Source: Malania oleifera | Lineage: Eukaryota; Streptophyta; Magnoliopsida; Santalales; Ximeniaceae | DNA length: 64,000 nucleotides | Assembly (NCBI RefSeq): GCF_029873635.1 | Contig: NC_080417.1 | Location: 32,848,214-32,912,213 of the forward strand | Reading direction: 5' to 3' | In this document: positions 57,763 through 64,000 of the stretch, piece by piece | Layout of the letters: each line of letters opens with the position of its first letter | Numbering within the stretch: position 1 is the stretch's first letter | The notes under the pieces: model-generated | Databases searched by the model: none | The model's input: only the letters and a program-made list of their open reading frames with translations | What the model was told of the DNA's origin: nothing | Position numbers and translations under genes: made by a program

Positions 57763-58438
57763 TGTTGTGTAGATTAATGTGCAGTGGAAAATCAAATCAC
57801 ACAATGCAGTAACCAATAATGAAATATACAGAAAACACAATCACGCAGATTATATGAAAGCCATAAAACAATGACACGAAGAATTATGTGGTTCAACAAT
57901 GCCTACATCCACGGGAGCAAACAGTTGCGAATTTTCACTTTCTTGTGTCCAAAGACATAAAGTTACAACATACACCATGTATCTATAACCCTCTCGGAGG
58001 TGTTTCCCCCGAAACCCAACCTATTCAACTTCGCAATTCAAAATTGGAAAACCAGCGCTGTGTAACTGAGCAAAACTATCAATGGTTTTAGACAATTGTT
58101 GACAGTTTAATGCCGAGACCAAATAGTGGACAAAGTCGCCGACTATTTTCTTCTGAACATGAAACCATCGAGCAAAGCTGTCGATGGTTTCAGACAAATC
58201 GTCGATGCAATTCTCTAAAATCTTCGACTGTTTCTTGCACACCAGCTTCTCTATTTTCCACCATCTTTTCTTTGAACATGTATTGAGTGACTCCACTCAA
58301 CATATGAACCACATATTACAATAATCTCCACCTTGGCAAATATACGCCCCTTAGGAGAAAAACCAAAAACAGAACCTGTAGCTCTACTTAGGAGAATAGG
58401 TTGGGGCTGCCTCCCGTCTAGCAACTAGAGGCATTAAG
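57763..58438 (-). mobile_element. 3' end of a third A/B-family copia (I)
   Basis: On the minus strand: RNase H tail with a FLLRG-Y-PRWRL motif (58380-58345), polypurine tract AAGGTGGAGAT, then an LTR (58323-57763, 561 bp) starting TATTGTAATATGTGG and ending ACACAACA. The same tail and tract occur in copia A and B. The left portion is cut at 58438 by gypsy element H. The LTR contains the GTCGATGGTTT palindrome cluster (58065-58230). Confidence 0.82.
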
Positions 58439-60045
58439 TGAAACGACCTGCTAATAAAATAAAATCTTTTTTTTTCCTAATTTTAAATTCAATCATTAAC
58501 CTAAACAGTAGAAGGCCAATCATATCAAATAAATTCACACATAATACAATACCAGAGTGTCAAACCATTCCATGATATACAAACATCACTGTTTCTCAAA
58601 ACTACCCTTACTGATACCAAGGGTTTACAAAAACATGCCACTCCAAAACTAGAATACTCACTCTCAAAAAGGGTAGTACAACAACCCCTCTACCTGCGAA
58701 CCTGCTCCGCTCGCCTAGTTGGTTCACTTGAAAAATAATTCAACACTGGGATGAGTCAATGCTCAGTAAGACGAAACATGCTATTAGTAGGGTGTGACTA
58801 TCGAGCTATAGTTTGGTAAAAATAATCTAATTTAAGAATAATATGAATAATTGAATATAAAAATGCTGATATTACATAACGTATAATAAAACCATTAACT
58901 ACATAACTGAACATGCCAATCTGTATGAAATTACCTTTCATATTAATACTATTATTTCTGAAAGTCTGATAGTACTCATAATATCTGAGAAATTTCCATG
59001 GATGGTTGTATGTCATGATTTAACCTCTCATGATAGACTTATGCGGCCCAAAGGCGGGATCTATCCTAGCTGGTCGACCAAGGTAAGTCAACTAAATTTC
59101 GACAGTCTGATCGGCCCCCTCAATCCATATCTGATGAAGAGTCTGTCTCGACGTTGGCACGATCGACCTGATACCACTTATTATCTGAGTAAAGTGGTTG
59201 CACTCTGAACTGAATATCTATAACTACGATACTGTGCTCTATTATCTGATCCATCAGGGTCTGATACTATATAGGTAACTGATATCTGTAATATATTGTT
59301 TTTACTGTGATTTCTAAAATAACCATAACCCCATAAAATTTATCTGAAATTCTAAATGAACTGACTGAAAATCTGATTTCAGTATAACTTAACTGCTATC
59401 TGAATATCTATATATCAAAGCGTTATGGTACTGATAAACATATTATTCTGAGATTACTGAAAGTACATATTTTTGAGTATATTGTATACTGAAAAATTCG
59501 TCATTCTATAATATGCAAATAACATAGTATTTCTGTTAATATCTATAGACATGGTATTCACATATTCAATAAACATAGTACTGTTCAGTTATCAACTCAA
59601 GCCACATGAATACATATTAACATTATCAAGTTCTGGAAACTGTAGATATATATATAATCTGAATAATAATTTGTTAAAATATAATTTATGCTGAAATCAT
59701 AAAAGAGTTTCCTAGTATAGCATGTTTCCCTTACCTAACTACTGGAAAGCCCCTATGGTATACTCGTCTAACACCCATAGGGCTTCCTACTCAACACCCT
59801 GAAAACAACATTTGACAGAACAAAATATCATTATTTCTTTGCCTTCATCATTTCCTAAAACTGCCAGAAAATCAAAAACTGAATATAAGACCTTACCCTG
59901 ATTCTGGGAAGAAATTCAACTCGATCCCACCGACGATCTGCCTCGATAAACTTGGAGAGAACTTCGCTAGGAGCATCATGGTGGCCTTAGATCGTCAATC
60001 CGGAAACTGACAGGGCCAAAATCAAATATAGATGGAGGAGAGGCC

Positions 60046-60084
<39 letters not shown>

Positions 60085-60447
60085 GTTGCATTCATTTTTC
60101 TGCGATTAAACTGAGTTTAAGGCTATTTATACTACGGGATTCATCGACGAGCCATGTCACCTTGTCGACGAGTCCTGTAGAAAGTTCGTCGACAAATCTG
60201 CACCCTTGTTGACAAATTTTAGACTTCCCTAAAATCTTCTCTCGGTATCTTCTCGTCGACGAGATCCTGAAGAACCCCAGTCGATGAAACCCCTATGTTC
60301 GTCGACGAGTGCTTGGAAATTTTTTGGGTTATTATATCCAAAATGTAATGTCGTCGACGAATGCGAAGTCTGTTGCCTCCTTCTATTTCTGTTTCCATTT
60401 CCCTCCCTCTTTATTATTTAAATATCATTATTCTTCAGGTCGTTACA
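58439..60447 (-). repeat. 3' LTR of gypsy element H
   Basis: 2009 bp. Minus-strand start TGTAACGACCTGAAG and end GCAGGTCGTTTCA, a nearly perfect 12-bp inverted terminus. It contains the GATGAGTCAATGCTCAGTAAG block, a minus-strand TATA box (60123-60132), a (GA)n tract at 60050-60077 and the TCGTCGACGA array. Confidence 0.92.
60139..60362 (-). promoter_or_regulatory. TCGTCGACGA array in the LTR of H
   Basis: About nine units (for example TTCATCGACGAG, TTGTCGACGAG, TCTCGTCGACGAGA near 60251, GTTCGTCGACGAG near 60299, GTCGTCGACGAA near 60350), just upstream on the minus strand of the TATA box GTATAAATAG. Confidence 0.65.
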
Positions 60448-60458
60448 TTCTCCCATCC
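60448..60458 (-). other. Polypurine tract of element H
   Basis: GGATGGGAGAA on the minus strand, directly before the LTR start. Confidence 0.85.
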
Positions 60459-60721
60459 TTATAAAATTTTGTTCTCGAAATTTTCCGTTTATATATCTCA
60501 TTATTCTTTAAAGGCAAAACAGTATACTTATTTTATTACCTGCCCTCACTTATGGAGGAAGAATACCGTGATTACATAGGTAGTTCTGAGAGATTACAAT
60601 TATAAAAAGAAAATTCTCTCAAAACCAAAACACTACCTATCCTATACTCCATATTACAATTACATTATACAAAATAAAATAAAATTACTACTACTTTAAT
60701 CTATACATCACCGCTGGGTTC

Positions 60722-61960
60722 ACTAAATAAGTGGGAATATTTCTGTCTGATCTCATCTTCAAGCTCGAACGAGGCTTCTTCTACTGTGTGATTCATCCAC
60801 AAGACTTTCACTAACGGTATCCTCTTACTGCGCAATACCTGTTCTTTTCTATCTCAGATTCGCATTGGGGCTTCTTCATATGCTAGATCACCACTGAGTT
60901 CCAATTCTGCATAGCTAAGGATATGGGAAGGATCTAGGACATATTTCCTTAACATAGAGATATGAAATACGTCGTGAATCCTGAATAAAGACGGTGGTAG
61001 AGCTAGCCGATAAGCCACTGACCCAATCCTCTCAAGTATCTCAAAGGGGTTAATGAACCTAGGGCTCAACTTAATCTTCTTCCCAAACCTCATGATCCCC
61101 TCCAATGGTGCTATTTTAAAAAATACATGATCACCCACTTCAAATTCCAGTTCTCGATGGCGAGTATCTGCGTAGCTCTTCTGCCAACTCTGTGCTGCAC
61201 TGATTCTATCTCAAATGAGTTGAACTTTATTGCACGTCTGTTGAACCATCTCTAGACCCAAAACTTGCCTCTCGCCAACTTCATCCTAAAAAAGAGGTGA
61301 TCGACATCTTCTACCATATAACGCCTAGTATGGTGCCATGCCGATGCTAGCTTGATAACTGTTATTATAAGCAAATTCAACTAGCGATAAAATTTGAGTC
61401 CAGCTACCCCCAAAATCTAGTACACACGCTCGCAACATATCCTCAAGTATCTAAATCGTTCTTTCTGTCTGACCGTCTGTCTAAGGATGGAAAGCGGTGT
61501 TGAATGCTAGTTGAGTCCCCAATTCCTCCTACAAGCTCCTCCAGAACCGCGATGTAAAATGTGGATTATGGTCCGAGACTATGGATACCGGCACTTCATG
61601 GGGTCGAACAATCTCCTGTATGTAAATCTCCACTAATCTGTCCATAGGGTAGCTAACTTTAATAGGCAGAAAATGAGTCATCTTTGTCAGCCAATCAACA
61701 ATCACCCAAATGGCATTCTGACCATGCGGCGCCAGCAGTAGCTTAGTGACAAAATTCATGGATACGTGGTCCCACTTCCACTCAGGAATAAAAAGTGGCT
61801 GCAATTGACCAGCCAGCCTCTGGTGCTCAGTTTTAACCTACTGGCACGTCAAACACTGCAGCACAAATTCTACTATTTCCCTCTTCATGCGACTCCACCA
61901 GAAATACTCTCGCAGATCCCTATACATTTTCACACTACCATGATGAACAGTGTATAGAGA
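60722..61960 (-). pseudogene. gypsy H integrase and chromodomain
   Basis: 61960-61805: zinc-binding region remnants. 61804-61529: integrase core ([12 protein letters not shown], then [13 protein letters not shown]). The first catalytic Asp, usually MDF, is Asn here. 61138-60854: C-terminal domain (KLSPRFINPFEIL, YRLALPPSL, FHISMLRKYV). 60853-60722: chromodomain with DRKEQVLRSKRIPLVKVLW and VEEASFELEDE motifs, after a stop at the start of the motif. A chromodomain would steer integration to chromatin. Stops and the altered triad inactivate it. Confidence 0.9.
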
Positions 61961-61974
61961 TCTGTGTGCCTCTT

Positions 61975-62650
61975 CTACAATCGTCCTCTTGATACTGTCA
62001 TTGCAAGCACACACAATTTGGTATGAAGTCTCAGAGTTCCATCATCGAAAATGCTGAATTCCTCTCCCTGACCATCTTGAATTCTGACTAGCACCTCCAC
62101 TAATTCGGGATCATTTCTCTGAGCAGCTTTAATTTTTTCATACAATGCAAGTTGTACAACCAAACTGGCCATGAATGCCCGAGGATCATCTGCTACTAAC
62201 TCCACACCAAGCTTTTCCAAGTCCATCTGAATCGGGTGCTGAACCGCTAATGCTAACTGCGCTGTACCCTCTGATTTACGACTTAAAGCATCAGCCACCA
62301 CATTTTCTTTACCTAGGTGGTAACTGATGGTACAGTCGTAATCCTTGATGAGTTCTAACCACCTTCTCTTACACATATTCAATTCTTTCTGTGTAAAGAA
62401 ATACTTTAGACTCTTGTGATCAGAAAATATCTCACACCTCTCACCATATAGGTAATGTCTCTAGATTTCAATGCATGTACAACCGCAGCCAATTCCAAAT
62501 CATGAGTAGGGTAGCTCTTTTCATATTCTTTCAACTTCCTAGACGCAAACGCTACCACCCTACCATGCTGCATCAGTACACAACCGAGCCCTTTCAAAGA
62601 CGCGTCTTTGTAGATAACATAACCATCACCTTTAGATGGAATCGTCAGGA
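61975..62650 (-). pseudogene. gypsy H RNase H and linker
   Basis: 62597-62406 encodes [20 protein letters not shown] and [14 protein letters not shown], typical of Ty3/gypsy RNase H. 62382-61975 continues with [10 protein letters not shown] and a linker. A stop between the two stretches (about 62400) breaks the frame. Confidence 0.9.
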
Positions 62651-63644
62651 CTGGTGCAATGACGAGCCATTGCTTTAATTCTTGGAAACTCTATTCGCAT
62701 TCTTCATCCCACATGAATCTGACATTTTTCCTAGTTAAACGCGTGAGAGGTCCTGATAAAGCTGAAAACCCTTCAACGAATCGACGATAATAACTTGCTA
62801 GCCCCAAGAAACTCCTGACTTCCTGCACATTCCTTGGCCTGGCTCAATTCACCATCGCATCAATCTTGCTAGGATCCACTGATATACTGTCTCTTGAGAT
62901 CACATGGCCTAAAAATGCAACTTGCTCAAATCAGAACTCACACTTACTAAACTTGGCGTAAAGTTTTTCCTCTCTAAGTGTCTGCAGTATTTGCCTCAAA
63001 TGCACCTCATGATCCTCGAAATTCTTCGAGTATACCAGTATATAATCAATAAAAACCACCACAAATTGATCGAGATACTGGTGAAAGACCCTATTCATCA
63101 AGTCCATGAAAACAGTCGAGGCATTCGTCAGACCAAAAGGCATAACAAGAAATTCATAGTGCCCGTACTTGGTCCCAAAGGCTGCCTTTGTTATGTCCTC
63201 TGCCTTTACTCTCACCTGATAATACCCTGATCTGAGTTCGATCTTGGAATATACCCGTGTACCCTGGAGCTAATCAAACAAATTGTCTATATGAGGTAGA
63301 GGGTATTTATTCTTGATAGTAACCTTGTTGATTTCTATGTAATCAATATACATCCTCAAAGACCCGTCTTTCTTCTTTACTAACAATACTGGAGCTCCCC
63401 ATGGTGATACACTGGGTCGTATAAACCTCTTGTTCAGCAAGTCCTGCAACTGCTCCTTTAAATCTCCCAATTCAGTTGGAGCATTACGGTAGGGAACCTT
63501 AGAGATCAGCGCTGTCCCTGGAGGCAAATCTATAGGAAAATCCACCTCGCGTTCAGGAGGCAATCCTGGTAGTTCCTCAGGAAAAGCATCTAGAAATTCT
63601 CGCACGATTGGGATACTGTTGAGCTTCGATTCATTCTCCGACAC
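62651..63644 (-). pseudogene. gypsy H reverse transcriptase
   Basis: 63644-63270: the RT start ([44 protein letters not shown]). 63215-62931: the palm, where the catalytic F-I-D-D reads [11 protein letters not shown], so the second Asp is Tyr. That change is a transversion and alone would abolish polymerisation. Stops separate the segments. Confidence 0.92.
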
Positions 63645-63659
63645 TTCCTTTATAAAAGC

Positions 63660-64000
63660 TACAAATCCCTGACTTCCATCCCGGAGTAGTCTGCTTGCCT
63701 ATATAGCTGATACTATTTGCAATGGGGCATACACACCAGAGCCCACAAATATGAATTCCTGCTCACTAGGGGGTCTGCAAATTACTTTTTTCTGACAACA
63801 ATCAATGCTAGCGTGATTAGCAGCCAACCAGTCCATACCCAGTATTACATCAAACCTACATATCTCAAGCACAATCAGGTCTGCTGGTTGGACTCTCCCC
63901 TGAATTTCTATTAGATAACCTCTAAGCACCCTCTGACACCGTATCATTGACCCTAACAATGTAGCTACTGACAATTCCATATCTGACAATTGGGTCTCAC
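63660..64000 (-). pseudogene. gypsy H aspartic protease region
   Basis: An open stretch 63989-63699 with RFDVILGMDWLAANHASIDC, the standard motif following the protease in Ty3/gypsy gag-pol. The catalytic DTG lies beyond the window edge and cannot be judged. Confidence 0.85.

Larger units (their letters stand above)
58439..64000 (-). mobile_element. Ty3/gypsy chromovirus H (Tekay-like), partial
   Basis: Minus-strand order, from the window edge inward: protease, RT, RNase H, integrase, chromodomain, polypurine tract, 3' LTR (60447-58439). Integrase after RT places it in Ty3/gypsy, and the chromodomain after integrase in the chromoviruses. gag and the 5' LTR lie beyond 64000. The LTR ends next to TTAAG (58434-58438), the expected target duplication whose partner is outside the window. 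Multiple stops and altered catalytic residues make it inactive. Confidence 0.93.

Overview
The window is plant nuclear DNA, most likely from a eudicot with a repeat-rich genome. The evidence is nested Ty1/copia and Ty3/gypsy LTR retrotransposons, PBSs that match plant tRNA primers, an AT-rich background with many (AT)n and (GA)n tracts, and one recognisable host gene: a RADIALIS-like single-MYB/SANT gene on the minus strand at 43067-43321. No prokaryotic features, tRNA or rRNA genes, or CRISPR array were seen. Transposable elements fill roughly four fifths of the window, and every retroelement reading frame examined is broken.

Layout: 1-1090 is a minus-strand copia pol fragment. 1098-7772 is a 5'-truncated plus-strand copia (A) with a truncated minus-strand Athila-like element inside it (3039-5814). 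7773-13395 is a mosaic of Ty3/gypsy LTR pieces in both orientations. 13396-24911 is a second copy of the same copia family (B), split by an Athila-like element that keeps gag but no pol (F, 15629-24377); F's own 5' LTR is split by an opposite-strand solo LTR (16748-18224). 24912-27183 is mostly non-TE sequence. 27189-32077 is a complete small copia (E, TSD TTTGA). 32612-40520 is a complete minus-strand copia (D, TSD TGCCA) with a solo gypsy-type LTR (33707-36209, TSD TATCA) in its RNase H region. 40526-44700 is host DNA with the RADIALIS-like gene. 44701-56746 is an inverted-repeat DNA element split by a 10.9-kb SIRE-like element (G, 45518-56440, TSD AAATG); G lacks recognisable pol, carries an extra gene with its own TATA promoter, and holds a solo LTR (51618-53952, TSD CTTCA). 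56747-57762 is host DNA. 57763-58438 is the 3' end of a third copy of the A/B copia family (I), cut by a Tekay-like chromovirus (H, minus, 58439 to beyond the window end).

How the parts relate: exact 5-bp target-site duplications give a partial order of events, for example copia D, then solo LTR; inverted-repeat element, then G, then solo LTR; and copia I, then gypsy H. Stops in gag and pol are mostly CAG to TAG, CGA to TGA or TGG to TGA/TAG, and the decayed PBS of F differs from the canonical one only by transitions. Both fit loss of methylated cytosines in silenced elements.

The most unusual signal is architectural. In several unrelated LTR families the U3, directly upstream of the TATA box, is packed with short CpG-containing palindromes, each family with its own word: TCGTCGACGA in gypsy LTRs, ACCGTCGACGGT in copia A/B/I, and TTCGG-N4-CCGAA in SIRE-like LTRs. 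The private promoter of the extra gene inside element G has the TTCGG-N4-CCGAA array as well. A looser version (TGTGGGCCCCACA-like) occurs in the solo LTR at 33707-36209.
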